A stretch of 64,000 nucleotides of DNA from Firmicutes bacterium OM04-13BH (GCA_003481745.1 QULP01000005.1:248001-312000), one strand, 5' to 3'; shown: positions 20,120 through 28,131, counted from the stretch's first letter. Program-made: numbers and translations. The notes: a model not told the origin generated them from the letters alone.

Positions 20120-20414
20120 AGTAATAGAAATTGATACAAATGCATTAAATTCAGATAAGAGCAGTATGTCAGAAGAATTGCAGCAGATACAAAATGAATT
20201 GAAGTCACTCCAGGACGAAATGGAGACAATGAATAGCTGGTTTACCGGACCGGCAGCTGCAGCGTATCAAAGTCATATGGAAGAAGAAATTGAAAACGCA
20301 ATGAGTGTATGTACTTATCTTACAGAGTATATGAACTGCATAGAACAGGCTTCAAGAGCTTATACAGAGTGTGAACAATCAGTTGCAGGTGTGGTAAACA
20401 GAATCAGAATTTAA
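20112..20414 (+). CDS. WXG100-like protein with a noncanonical WxxG turn
   Basis: 100 residues from the ATG at 20112, which overlaps the preceding stop by eight bases and has AAGGGGA upstream. It has the two-helix pattern and length of the family, but the hinge reads SWFTGPAAAAY: Trp and Gly are two residues apart rather than one. The A-A-x-x-Y that follows the turn is typical of WXG100 proteins. A candidate export signal YTECE is near the end. It may pair with one of its three relatives in the cluster. Confidence 0.8.
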   Translation: MSKVIEIDTNALNSDKSSMSEELQQIQNELKSLQDEMETMNSWFTGPAAAAYQSHMEEEIENAMSVCTYLTEYMNCIEQASRAYTECEQSVAGVVNRIRI

Positions 20415-20426
20415 GGAGAGAAGCAA

Positions 20427-20753
20427 ATGAGCGATGTTCAGGATATTTTGATTAAAGTAGAGCCAGAGAAACTGGAAGCGTTAGCCGGAAGAGTAAATTC
20501 AAAAATTAAGGCAATCAGGGGACGGTTTGAGCGAATTGAATCAGAGGTAAATAACTCGAATCATTACTGGAAAGGCGAGGGAGGAGAGACTCACCGAAGA
20601 GTTTACCAACAGTCGAAAGAAGGAATCGAAGAAAGTCTGGAAAATTTTAAAGGAATGGTATCTGCATTGGAAACAATGGCAGGAACTTATAGAAGTACAG
20701 AAACGGAAGTGATAAGTTCGGCAGATGGACTCCCAGCAGACGTAATTATATAG
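20427..20753 (+). CDS. WXG100-family protein (third canonical copy)
   Basis: 108 residues; the ATG follows AAGGAGAG by six bases. The helical hairpin has a canonical WKG turn (HYWKGEGGETHRRVY), with the first helix rich in basic residues (KIKAIRGRFERIE). It sits 12 bases after its neighbour and 12 before the next one. Divergence among the WXG copies in this cluster suggests several distinct heterodimers rather than recent duplication. Confidence 0.85.
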   Translation: MSDVQDILIKVEPEKLEALAGRVNSKIKAIRGRFERIESEVNNSNHYWKGEGGETHRRVYQQSKEGIEESLENFKGMVSALETMAGTYRSTETEVISSADGLPADVII

Positions 20754-20765
20754 GGAGGATGAAAA

Positions 20766-21065
20766 ATGGGATTATTGAAATTTGATTTTAATAAAGCGAA
20801 CGCACAAATTCAGGAATTAGAAGAAATTGCATCCGAAATAGATCAGCTGGCAGCTACAGACTATGAGAACCTTATGCAACAAATGCGTAGTGCATGGAAA
20901 GGAAGTGCGGCAGATGCTTATATAAGAAAGGCAAGTCAAGTGCAGGAGAGAATAAAAAATACATCACGGGATATTAAAAAAACTTCGGAAGTCTATGCCA
21001 ATGCAGTGAAAAGAGTACAGGCAGCAGAGGAAAAAGTCAAAGAAATCGCAAAAGGAAAAAGCTGA
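20766..21065 (+). CDS. WXG100-family protein (fourth canonical copy)
   Basis: 99 residues with AGGGAGGA before the ATG. The canonical turn is SAWKGSAADAYIRK. The C-terminus is very basic (KVKEIAKGKS), unlike its neighbours. It is the last WXG-type gene before the second FHA protein. Confidence 0.88.
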   Translation: MGLLKFDFNKANAQIQELEEIASEIDQLAATDYENLMQQMRSAWKGSAADAYIRKASQVQERIKNTSRDIKKTSEVYANAVKRVQAAEEKVKEIAKGKS

Positions 21066-21077
21066 GGTTAACAGTAC

Positions 21078-21602
21078 ATGGAAATACTTGTATTGATTAT
21101 ATGTGCAGTAATAATTGTAGCGGGGATTGTGTTGATTATCTGGATTTTGAGAAATCGTTATGATAACAGCAATGTAGTAATACACGGTGGGATGGATACA
21201 GGAACACAAAAAAACGGAACAGAATCAGGGAGTTTATTTATTGGAGTTTCAAATGAACTTGGAACTTCTGTACTAAATGGAAAAAACAGAAGAAGAACGT
21301 ACCGTTTTTATTTAATAGATATGGAAAAAGGCGAAAAATATGATATACAATTTCGTGAGAATATAGGAATTGGAAGAGCAGAAAATGTAAGAGGAATTGA
21401 ACGTTTTCTTACAATTCATAATGACATGAGAATATCAGGATATCATTGTAGGATTTATGCATTTAACAGTCAGATTTATATTGAAGATACCGGTTCAAAG
21501 AATCATACTTATGTGAATCAGGAGCAGGTGACAAGACCTCATGTTTTAAGAAATAATGACGTAATAAGAATAGGGGATACAAGGCTGACAGTAAAATTTT
21601 AG
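21078..21602 (+). CDS. Second membrane-anchored FHA-domain protein
   Basis: 174 residues: an N-terminal membrane helix (2-24, EILVLIICAVIIVAGIVLIIW), a linker and a cytoplasmic FHA domain (about 90-172) with IGIGRA, ISGYHCRI and GSKNHTYVN. It has the same design as the protein at 12275 but a longer linker. It is the third FHA-bearing product of the locus and is placed between the WXG100 genes and the lipoprotein/lipase pair. It is a likely phospho-threonine reader for the locus kinase. It is two bases from the next frame's upstream GTG, so expression is probably coupled. Confidence 0.8.
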   Translation: MEILVLIICAVIIVAGIVLIIWILRNRYDNSNVVIHGGMDTGTQKNGTESGSLFIGVSNELGTSVLNGKNRRRTYRFYLIDMEKGEKYDIQFRENIGIGRAENVRGIERFLTIHNDMRISGYHCRIYAFNSQIYIEDTGSKNHTYVNQEQVTRPHVLRNNDVIRIGDTRLTVKF

Positions 21603-21613
21603 AGGTGCTGAAT

Positions 21614-22312
21614 ATGAAGAAAACAATATTAGCAACAATGATAGCAGTCTTTTTGATTTTTGAAGGGAGCGGGTGTGGAATGATAAAACCAGTATCGACA
21701 CAGGAAAAAATTCTTTCTGTGATGAAAGAAAAATATGGAGAAGAATTTGAATTTGAAGGATGGGCGCATAAACAGTATGGAAGCCGTGATATGACAGCCA
21801 ATGTTACCTGTGCTTCATTTCCAGGAGAAAGAATACAGGCAGGTCAGGAAGAAAATGAAGAAGGAAAGATGATTTACTTTGATGATTACATGGCTTATCA
21901 AAATGAAGGAGAGATGCAGACAATACTTGAGAATTTAGTACAAGAAGTATATCCGAATGCACGTGTAATCTGGAAAATCAGTTCTTCGGTGTTTCCCAGA
22001 GAAATGTCTCCGGGAATGAGTGTCAAGGAAATAATGGAAAGTAAAGAATCGGTATTTTCTGCTTATATTGTAGTAAATCAGGCGGTAAATGAAGAAGAAA
22101 AATATTATGATTTGGAGAAATTAAGAGAATTATTAGAAGAAAACAAAATTCGTATGAAGGGTGCATTGTTTTTTGCTTTAGATGAAGAAGCATATAAAGC
22201 GCTGGATGGAGAGAATTACTCTTATTGGGCATCAAAGGATGGCTGGTTTGAGCAGAGGTGTAATTTTGCAATTGATCAGGCATATGAATTTTATTATGCA
22301 AATTGGAGGTAA
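21614..22312 (+). CDS. Putative lipoprotein upstream of the lipase-like effector (candidate immunity protein)
   Basis: 232 residues from the ATG at 21614 (GAGGTG six bases upstream; a GTG at 21605 is possible). A signal sequence (KKTILATMIAVFLIF) is followed by EGSGC, a weak lipobox with Cys at about residue 21, so the mature protein would be lipid-anchored outside the membrane. The rest is acidic, mixed alpha/beta, with no recognised enzyme motif. Its stop lies within the ribosome site of the lipase-like gene, four bases from that gene's ATG, so the pair is tightly coupled. In staphylococci the reverse-domain lipase TslA is neutralised by a lipoprotein; a matching role here is inference from context only. 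Confidence 0.65.
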   Translation: MKKTILATMIAVFLIFEGSGCGMIKPVSTQEKILSVMKEKYGEEFEFEGWAHKQYGSRDMTANVTCASFPGERIQAGQEENEEGKMIYFDDYMAYQNEGEMQTILENLVQEVYPNARVIWKISSSVFPREMSPGMSVKEIMESKESVFSAYIVVNQAVNEEEKYYDLEKLRELLEENKIRMKGALFFALDEEAYKALDGENYSYWASKDGWFEQRCNFAIDQAYEFYYANWR

Positions 22313-22315
22313 GAG

Positions 22316-23899
22316 ATGGGAAATGCAAATGAAACGTATTCTGCTATTTTTGACCTCTTTACTTATTGGGGTTATTCAATGGAAGCGGAACCTGGAAAAA
22401 CATTAGGAGAGATATTACAGGAAGCTTTAGATACCGGGAATTCGAGTGAAGTTTATTATCAGACTTTAAATGATGCAATTAAACGTTATCCGGAGCTTGC
22501 AAATGCAGAATTTAAGAGTCCCAGCTGGCAGCAGGGAGGACGGTATCATTCAGAAACTTACGCTTGTGTCTTTGAATTACCAAATGGAGATAATTATATT
22601 GCATACCGGGGTACAGATGATGGTGGATGGATTGATAATGGACAGGGCATGACTCAGGAATCAACTTTATTGCAGAGAGAAGCGTCAGATTATTTTGATC
22701 AGATGGCAGAGCAATATGGATGGACAGAATCGGATAATATTTATGTGACAGGACATTCTAAGGGTGGAAATAAAGCACAGTATGTTACATTGATGTCCAA
22801 TCATGCAAATCTGGTGGATGAATGTCATTCTTTTGACGGACAGGGATTTTCAGATGAAGCAATTCAGAGCTTTAAAGAGAAGTACGGAGAAGAAGGATAT
22901 CAGGAAGTTCTGAAAAAAATGTATGGGTACAATGGAGCAAATGATTACGTAAATCCGTTGGGGAATACTATCATTCCAAAAGAAAATATCAAGTATATAG
23001 ATACGGTTCCAAATCCAGGTAGTGGGTTTGATAAGTTTGCAGGCTTACATATGGAAGAGCAGATGTTTCAGAGGGATGAAAATGGAAATGCGATAGCAGT
23101 TTTAGGAGAAGAAACAGAGCAGGGAGTGATGGGGAAATTCTCAGCTTTCTTATCCGAATTTTTGATGAGTTTACCACCGGAAGAAAGAGATGCTGCTGCA
23201 ATGTTTGTGATGCAGTTTATGGAATTAAGAGATGTGGGTGAAGGTGGTGGAGCATTAGGAGTAGATGGAACTTCGCTGACATCGGGTGATATCTACCTGT
23301 TTATTGAGAGAGTATTACCGAAACTGCTAGATGCGATGCTGGAGGAAGTACTGGAAAAATTCGGTCTTGATAAAGAGGCGGCAGAGCGTTTAATTCTTTT
23401 GGTAAAATTATGGATGATTTTTGCATCAGGAAAATGGGAGTATAAGTTAGTCAAAGCATTGATTGACGAATTGAAAGAACGGTTATTAGAGTTAGGGCAT
23501 GGATATGAGCTGGCAGCGAAAGCATTAGATTCTCTTGAAAAATGGATTAAAGAAAAAATAGAATTGATTAAGAGCTGGTTCCAGAAGCAAAATGACAGCT
23601 CAGACTACAGTAGTTTTTATGTTGAAACCAGCCAGTTGTTACATTTCAAAGAAGAATTAGCACAGAAAAAAACACAGCTGGAGGAAAAAGCAAATCAAAT
23701 CCGTGAAATTCGAAAAAGGGTTGATTTCGGAAATATAACACAGCAGTATATTTATTACTGCTTGGTATCATCTGCCAGAAATCTTGAAAATGAGGCAAAA
23801 GCAGTTAATAGATTGAGTAAAGGACTTCAAAATTGTGTGAAAGTTTATAAACAAAATGAGCAAAAGGTAATAGGAATTTATGGAAAATGTGGTGGATGA
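22316..23899 (+). CDS. Lipase-like (DUF2974/Mbeg1-type) protein with C-terminal LXG-like helical domain, candidate T7SS effector
   Basis: 527 residues with GGAGGT upstream and no signal peptide. Residues 1-260 are an alpha/beta hydrolase of the DUF2974 kind: YIAYRGTDD strand, nucleophile elbow GHSKGG (Ser148), with Asp210 (GANDYVNP) and His245 (FAGLHMEE) as plausible triad partners. Residues 330-430 are amphipathic helices, and about 434-527 form a helical hairpin-like coiled coil (LLHFKEELAQKKTQLEEKANQ ...). The order enzyme first, helical export domain last is the reverse of LXG toxins and matches the published S. aureus T7SS lipase TslA. It is the last gene of the T7SS-like run. The triad and export are inferred. 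Confidence 0.75.
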   Translation: MGNANETYSAIFDLFTYWGYSMEAEPGKTLGEILQEALDTGNSSEVYYQTLNDAIKRYPELANAEFKSPSWQQGGRYHSETYACVFELPNGDNYIAYRGTDDGGWIDNGQGMTQESTLLQREASDYFDQMAEQYGWTESDNIYVTGHSKGGNKAQYVTLMSNHANLVDECHSFDGQGFSDEAIQSFKEKYGEEGYQEVLKKMYGYNGANDYVNPLGNTIIPKENIKYIDTVPNPGSGFDKFAGLHMEEQMFQRDENGNAIAVLGEETEQGVMGKFSAFLSEFLMSLPPEERDAAAMFVMQFMELRDVGEGGGALGVDGTSLTSGDIYLFIERVLPKLLDAMLEEVLEKFGLDKEAAERLILLVKLWMIFASGKWEYKLVKALIDELKERLLELGHGYELAAKALDSLEKWIKEKIELIKSWFQKQNDSSDYSSFYVETSQLLHFKEELAQKKTQLEEKANQIREIRKRVDFGNITQQYIYYCLVSSARNLENEAKAVNRLSKGLQNCVKVYKQNEQKVIGIYGKCGG

Positions 23900-24006
23900 T
23901 TTCACAAAAATCACAACAAAAAATGTCAAAACCCTCTTCTAAATCTAACTTTTTTCCTTTAAAATGGCAATCAAATGGTTGACGTTATATGGAAAAGAGG
24001 GATGCT
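23900..24006 (+). promoter_or_regulatory. Regulator promoter/operator region, copy A
   Basis: From about 23923 to 23986 this region is closely similar to 26759-26820 upstream of the full-length regulator: TCAAAAC, a run CTAACTTTTTT, TTAAAATGG and TGGTTGACGTT are shared. An imperfect dyad AATCA-AA-TGGTT lies at 23969-23980. No hairpin terminator for the lipase gene is obvious here. Confidence 0.45.
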
Positions 24007-24186
24007 ATGACAACTTCAGACCTTGTAAAGCAGATGTGTCAGGAAGAGGGGATGAGTATTGTTGCCTTAGCCAGAGAACTGGGGCAGTCTCGGCAGAATT
24101 TTTATAAGAAACTGCAAAGGGATACTTTGACACTTACGGAATTAAAGGAAATAGCGAATGTGCTTGGAGCAGATTTTTCGCGATAG
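24007..24186 (+). pseudogene. Truncated copy of the HTH regulator at 26862
   Basis: 59 residues from ATG 24007 (GAGGGA upstream). Over residues 1-56 it closely matches the N-terminal XRE-type helix-turn-helix of the 408-residue regulator at 26862, with identical RQNFYKKLQRDTLTLTELK. It then ends at a stop. Aligning the DNA, GCAGAT-TTTTTCG here faces GCAAATTTTGAACAGCTTTTTCG there, so a deletion of about ten bases plus drift would explain the loss of the frame. It could still make a small DNA-binding protein that competes for the same operator, because the helix-turn-helix is whole. I call it a remnant at moderate confidence. Confidence 0.55.
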
Positions 24187-24273
24187 CTCTGTACTACCAC
24201 AAAAGTAATTATCTTTCACTGACAACTGTCCTAACACACAGGGGAAGAAAAAAGCCTAAAAGCTTTCTAAAAG

Positions 24274-24390
24274 TTGGAAAAGTTGAAAAAATACGGTAAA
24301 AATAGGTTGGAAAAATTGAAAAAACATGGTAAAAATAGGTTGGAAAAGTTGAAAAAATGCGGTAAAAATAGGTTGGAAAAATTGAAAAAC
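24274..24390 (+). repeat. 33-bp tandem minisatellite, about 3.5 units
   Basis: Units begin at 24274, 24307, 24340 and 24373, each opening with TTGGAAAAR, with exactly 33-base period and a few substitutions. In one frame it would encode LEKLKKxGKNR repeats, but that frame has a stop immediately before it and no start codon. There are no spacers, so it is not CRISPR. Confidence 0.85.
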
Positions 24391-24401
24391 AACTGTATAA
24401 T
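24373..24401 (+). promoter_or_regulatory. Promoter of the DUF4143 ATPase gene, -35 inside the last minisatellite unit
   Basis: TTGGAA (24373-24378), 17 bases, then TATAAT (24396-24401) with TG just upstream. The -35 is the first six bases of the final repeat unit. It lies 42 bases before the ATG at 24443. Confidence 0.6.
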
Positions 24402-24442
24402 AAAGTTGAAAAAGATGTAAACTTATTATACGGAGGTGCAAA

Positions 24443-25798
24443 ATGTTGGAGCGTTTGGCAAAAAGAAAGATTCAGGAATGGCTTAAAACAGGAAAAGATG
24501 CATTTATGTTAACTGGGGCAAGACAGATTGGAAAGACATATTTGATTCGTGAGTGCTTAAAAGAAAGTGGATTTCCATATGTTGAAATTAATTTTATCGA
24601 ACAGCCACAGCTTGTAGATGTATTCTCAAAAGCAAAAGATGCCAAAGAGTTATTGATGCGTTTAAGCTTAACTGCAAATGGAAAATTGAAAAAAGGAAAA
24701 ACAATTATATTTCTAGATGAAGTTCAGGAATTTAAAGATATCGTTACAAGAGTAAAATTTTTGGTAGAAGAAGGAAGTTTCCGATATATTATGAGCGGTT
24801 CATTGCTGGGAGTAGAGTTAAATGACCTTCGTTCAGCACCTGTGGGTTATATGGAAATATATGATATGTATCCTATGGGATTTAAAGAGTTTGCACTTGC
24901 AGTCGGGATAAACAAAGAAATTTTTGAAATGCTGGAAGAGAAATTTAAAAATAAGGCCGTTGTAGATGAATATGTACATTCTAAACTGTTGGAAGTGTTT
25001 TATTTGTATTTAATTGTAGGTGGAATGCCGGAAGCAGTAGATGTGTATCTTCGCACGAATGACCTGGAAAAAGTAGCTCAGGTTCATGAGAAAATTATCA
25101 GGTTATATAAACAGGATTTTTCTAAATATGAGATTAGATATAAGCTTAAATTGCGTGAAATATATGATGCAATGCCTGGACAACTGGACCAGAAAAACAA
25201 GAGATTTCAATTAAATAGTATAGGAAAAGGAATGAGTTATGACCGGGTTGAAAATGATTTTCTGTGGTTGAAAGATGCTGGCGTGGTGATTCCCGTATAC
25301 AATATAGCAGAACCTAAATTACCGCTAGTTATTAGCGAAAATAGAAATCTTTTCAAATTGTTTTTTTCAGATGTTGGTTTGTTGACCAGCAGATATTCCA
25401 ATCAGGTAAAACTGGCAATTCTGAATCAGGATAAATCGATTAACAATGGCGCTCTTTTTGAAAATGTAGTTGCACAGGAATTGCTTTTACATGGACATAA
25501 AGAATATTATTTCAACAGTAAGAAACAGGGAGAACTTGATTTTGTAATTGAGCTAAATGGAAAGGTGACTCCGTTGGAAATAAAATCAGGAAAAGATTAT
25601 AAGAGACATTCTGCATTAAATAACATTTTGCAAAATCAAGATTACCAGATTGATGAAGCACTGATTTTTTCGGAAGGAAATGTAGAAATAAACGGAAAAC
25701 GAGTGTATCTGCCAATTTATATGATTATATTTCTGGAAGAAGCGAAGCTAGAGAATACGGTTTATAAGCTAGACTTAAGTGGATTAAAGAATATCTAA
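24443..25798 (+). CDS. ATP-binding protein of the AAA_14/DUF4143 family
   Basis: 451 residues; the ATG follows CGGAGGT. The N-terminus is an AAA ATPase: Walker A GARQIGKT (25-32), Walker B IIFLDEVQEF (Asp92-Glu93), and sensor-like YIMSGS. The C-terminal half is the DUF4143 domain, with GALFENVVAQEL and a PD-(D/E)xK-like strand set (GELDFVIELNGKVTPLEIKSGK). These proteins are common in gut bacteria and archaea, often near mobile or accessory DNA; their role is not established. It has its own promoter in the repeat region and stands alone between the two copies of the regulator module. Confidence 0.88.
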   Translation: MLERLAKRKIQEWLKTGKDAFMLTGARQIGKTYLIRECLKESGFPYVEINFIEQPQLVDVFSKAKDAKELLMRLSLTANGKLKKGKTIIFLDEVQEFKDIVTRVKFLVEEGSFRYIMSGSLLGVELNDLRSAPVGYMEIYDMYPMGFKEFALAVGINKEIFEMLEEKFKNKAVVDEYVHSKLLEVFYLYLIVGGMPEAVDVYLRTNDLEKVAQVHEKIIRLYKQDFSKYEIRYKLKLREIYDAMPGQLDQKNKRFQLNSIGKGMSYDRVENDFLWLKDAGVVIPVYNIAEPKLPLVISENRNLFKLFFSDVGLLTSRYSNQVKLAILNQDKSINNGALFENVVAQELLLHGHKEYYFNSKKQGELDFVIELNGKVTPLEIKSGKDYKRHSALNNILQNQDYQIDEALIFSEGNVEINGKRVYLPIYMIIFLEEAKLENTVYKLDLSGLKNI

Positions 25799-25930
25799 AT
25801 TGAAATTTAAAGCTGAATATGCAAAAAAAAACAAAACAAAAGAGCTGGAGGGTTACGTATCCAATGCCTTAACTAAATGACATTGAAGAAAAAGGTACTC
25901 TCGTTTCACCGTTTACCAAGGAGGTCCACC

Positions 25931-26782
25931 ATGTTCATTGATTCCCACATCCACCTTTCCCATCCATCCTACTCCACCCCATTTTTATATTACTCTCCAA
26001 CCACCCATTCCCTTTCAACCACCACGCGCTCAAACCTAATCGAGGAGTTTCGTTCTGCCAAAATCTCAGCAGTCATCGAGCCTGCGATTGAGTTAGAATC
26101 CAATGAACGACTTTTAGACCTCAGCAGAGAGTATCCAGATTTTGTTTTCCCGGCAGTAGGAGTGCATCCGACAAGAACGCCACAGACGCCTTGGAGTGCG
26201 AGAAAGCAGGTTGAGGAGTGGTCAAAGGATAAAAACGTAATTGCGATTGGTGAGCTGGGGCTGGATTATCACCATGCTAGAAGAGAACAGTATCGGTTAA
26301 AGCAAAAACTGTGGTTTATCTGGCAGATTCTTTTGGCAGATAAACGTAATCTTCCTGTCATTTTACATATTCGTCTTGCGGACAGGGATGCCATTCGGAT
26401 TTTACGATTCTTTAAAAAGAAACTGCATGGCGGAGTGTGTCATTGTTTTACAGGAGATGCTGAAACTGCAAGGATTTACACACAGGAATTTGGTTTTCTG
26501 CTTGGAATTGGAGGCTATCTTTTACAAGGAACTGAGACGAGCAGGGCATTAGAAGAAGCGGTGAAAGAGACACCTTTGGAATTTCTTGTGCTGGAAACCG
26601 ATGGACCGTATGTAAAACCAAAAGCACCGGAGGGGATTTCCGGAAAGCAGTGGAAAAAGAGCAGAAATACAAGTCTGATGGTTCCGGAAGTGGCAAAGCG
26701 TATTGCCGAAATCAAAGGAATTGATGTAGAGGAAGTAGAGCAAATCACGACAAAAAATTTCAAAACACACTTCAAAATTTAA
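25931..26782 (+). CDS. TatD-family metal-dependent hydrolase
   Basis: 283 residues from ATG 25931, with AAGGAGG eight bases upstream; the frame extends further up but no other start has a ribosome site. TatD motifs are present in order: DSHIHL metal site (3-9), GELGLDYHH, a second metal-site region ILHIR, CHCFTG, and ETDGPYV. TatD proteins are usually about 255-265 residues and act as DNases or quality-control hydrolases. Here an extra Ser/Thr-rich insert (residues 10-35) follows the first motif. Its last codons form part of the promoter region of the regulator downstream. Confidence 0.88.
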   Translation: MFIDSHIHLSHPSYSTPFLYYSPTTHSLSTTTRSNLIEEFRSAKISAVIEPAIELESNERLLDLSREYPDFVFPAVGVHPTRTPQTPWSARKQVEEWSKDKNVIAIGELGLDYHHARREQYRLKQKLWFIWQILLADKRNLPVILHIRLADRDAIRILRFFKKKLHGGVCHCFTGDAETARIYTQEFGFLLGIGGYLLQGTETSRALEEAVKETPLEFLVLETDGPYVKPKAPEGISGKQWKKSRNTSLMVPEVAKRIAEIKGIDVEEVEQITTKNFKTHFKI

Positions 26783-26820
26783 CTTTTTTGTCTTAAAATG
26801 GTAACCAGATGGTTGACGTT
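26759..26820 (+). promoter_or_regulatory. Regulator promoter/operator region, copy B
   Basis: This is the same roughly 60-base block as copy A at about 23923-23986. The dyad AACCA-GA-TGGTT (26803-26814) is perfect here. Conservation of this block together with the helix-turn-helix coding region suggests an autoregulatory site. It overlaps the 3' end of the TatD gene. Confidence 0.45.
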
Positions 26821-26861
26821 GATAGAGAAAAATAAGTGAATGATTCGAAGGGGGACATTTT

Positions 26862-28088
26862 ATGACTACATCAGACCTTGTAAAAGAAATGTGTCAGAAA
26901 CAGGGCATCAGTATCGCTGCATTAGCAAAAAACCTGGGACAGACACGGCAGAATTTCTATAAAAAACTGCAAAGGGACACCTTAACACTTACGGAATTAA
27001 AGCAGATAGCCGAAGTGCTGGATGCAAATTTTGAACAGCTTTTTCGTATGCCGGAAGGCACAAAGTTTTCTTTGAAAAGTGAGAATAAAAAACGAACGGT
27101 CTTACCGCTTGTTGGCAGTGCGTTTGAGCCGGGAGGGGCAAAAGAGGCAATTGAAAAGTTACAGGATAAGGAACTTTCCGAGATTGCGCAGGCGGAGTTG
27201 TATTATTTTTCGGCACAGGCGGAAAACTGTGTGAAGATTGTGGAAAACTATCTTTCCAGTGAGGATATTATGTTGAGACTTTCGGCAGATATGCTGTATA
27301 CCTTTGCAAATCTTACGCTTGGAAATGCAAAGGAAGCGCAGAGTTCCAGAGAAGACGTCTATAAGTGTTTAAAATGGGTATTTCAGGAGGGTGAGACAAA
27401 CGAGAAAAAGGCATCCTGTGTCTTTGCGTTTTATGTCATCAGCATTTTTATTCACATTCCACCGGAAGAAAATATTCCGCCTTTGGAAAAATATATTCCA
27501 TATCTGCCAATTGGTCAGCGTCTGTTTGCGAGCAGCCTGCTTGCACATGAGACTTATCTTAGAATGGAGTATGCCAAAGCGCAGGGAATCGTTCAGTCTG
27601 CGATGTTGATGTCGGACGGAACCTATCCGATATCGATGATTTATTTAAATTGTGTGGCTGCGATGTGTCAGATTAATTTAAGAGAGCAGGAAGAAGCGAA
27701 AAAATCAGTTTCTTTTGCGTGGGAAATGGCAAGAAAAGATGGATTTTTAGAACCGTTTATCGAATATCATGGCTTGCTTCAAGGGGTATTAGAGGCCTGT
27801 GTCAGAAAAAGTGAGCCGGAAGTATATAAAAAATTAGTAGATGGAGTGATTGCATTTAGCAGAGGCTGGATGAAGATTCATAATCCGAAGATGCAAAAGG
27901 CAGTTACGGATTTGCTCACACCGCTGGAGTTCTCCATTGCGATGCTTGCCTGCCGTGACTGGACAAATCAGGAAATCGGGGAGCATCTGGGATTGTCGGT
28001 TAATACGGTAAAACATTATGTTTCGAGAATTTTGGAAAAACTTCATATTGATAAACGGGATAAAATAAAAGAATTTGTAAACCAGTAA
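26862..28088 (+). CDS. Two-HTH transcriptional regulator (XRE-type N-terminus, LuxR-type C-terminus)
   Basis: 408 residues; the ATG follows GAAGGGGG. Residues 1-60 are an XRE-like helix-turn-helix (SIAALAKNLGQTRQNFYKKL); about 345-405 are a LuxR/GerE helix-turn-helix (LTPLEFSIAMLACRDWTNQEIGEHLGLSVNTVKHYVSRIL). The middle is helical, probably TPR-like, for sensing or oligomerisation. It is followed by a strong terminator and then by the giant InlB-repeat gene, which it may control. Its first 56 residues and its upstream region are duplicated, truncated, at 24007. Confidence 0.8.
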   Translation: MTTSDLVKEMCQKQGISIAALAKNLGQTRQNFYKKLQRDTLTLTELKQIAEVLDANFEQLFRMPEGTKFSLKSENKKRTVLPLVGSAFEPGGAKEAIEKLQDKELSEIAQAELYYFSAQAENCVKIVENYLSSEDIMLRLSADMLYTFANLTLGNAKEAQSSREDVYKCLKWVFQEGETNEKKASCVFAFYVISIFIHIPPEENIPPLEKYIPYLPIGQRLFASSLLAHETYLRMEYAKAQGIVQSAMLMSDGTYPISMIYLNCVAAMCQINLREQEEAKKSVSFAWEMARKDGFLEPFIEYHGLLQGVLEACVRKSEPEVYKKLVDGVIAFSRGWMKIHNPKMQKAVTDLLTPLEFSIAMLACRDWTNQEIGEHLGLSVNTVKHYVSRILEKLHIDKRDKIKEFVNQ

Positions 28089-28092
28089 AGAG

Positions 28093-28103
28093 ATGTGCTC
28101 TCG
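28093..28103 (-). repeat. GAGAGYACAT short repeat, copy 2 (reverse orientation)
   Basis: ATGTGCTCTCG on the plus strand is the reverse complement of the GAGAGYACAT arm seen at 8531, 36952 and 47592. It lies just after the regulator's stop codon. Confidence 0.35.
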
Positions 28104-28131
28104 GAACCTTTATTATACCTGCTTTTACAGA

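Noticed and set aside
24274..24390. Possible CRISPR array or coding repeat (LEKLKKxGKNR)
   Set aside because: Units abut with no spacers, so it is not CRISPR. The coding frame has a stop directly before it and no start codon; the reverse-strand frame of FFQLFQPIFT repeats has no ribosome site.
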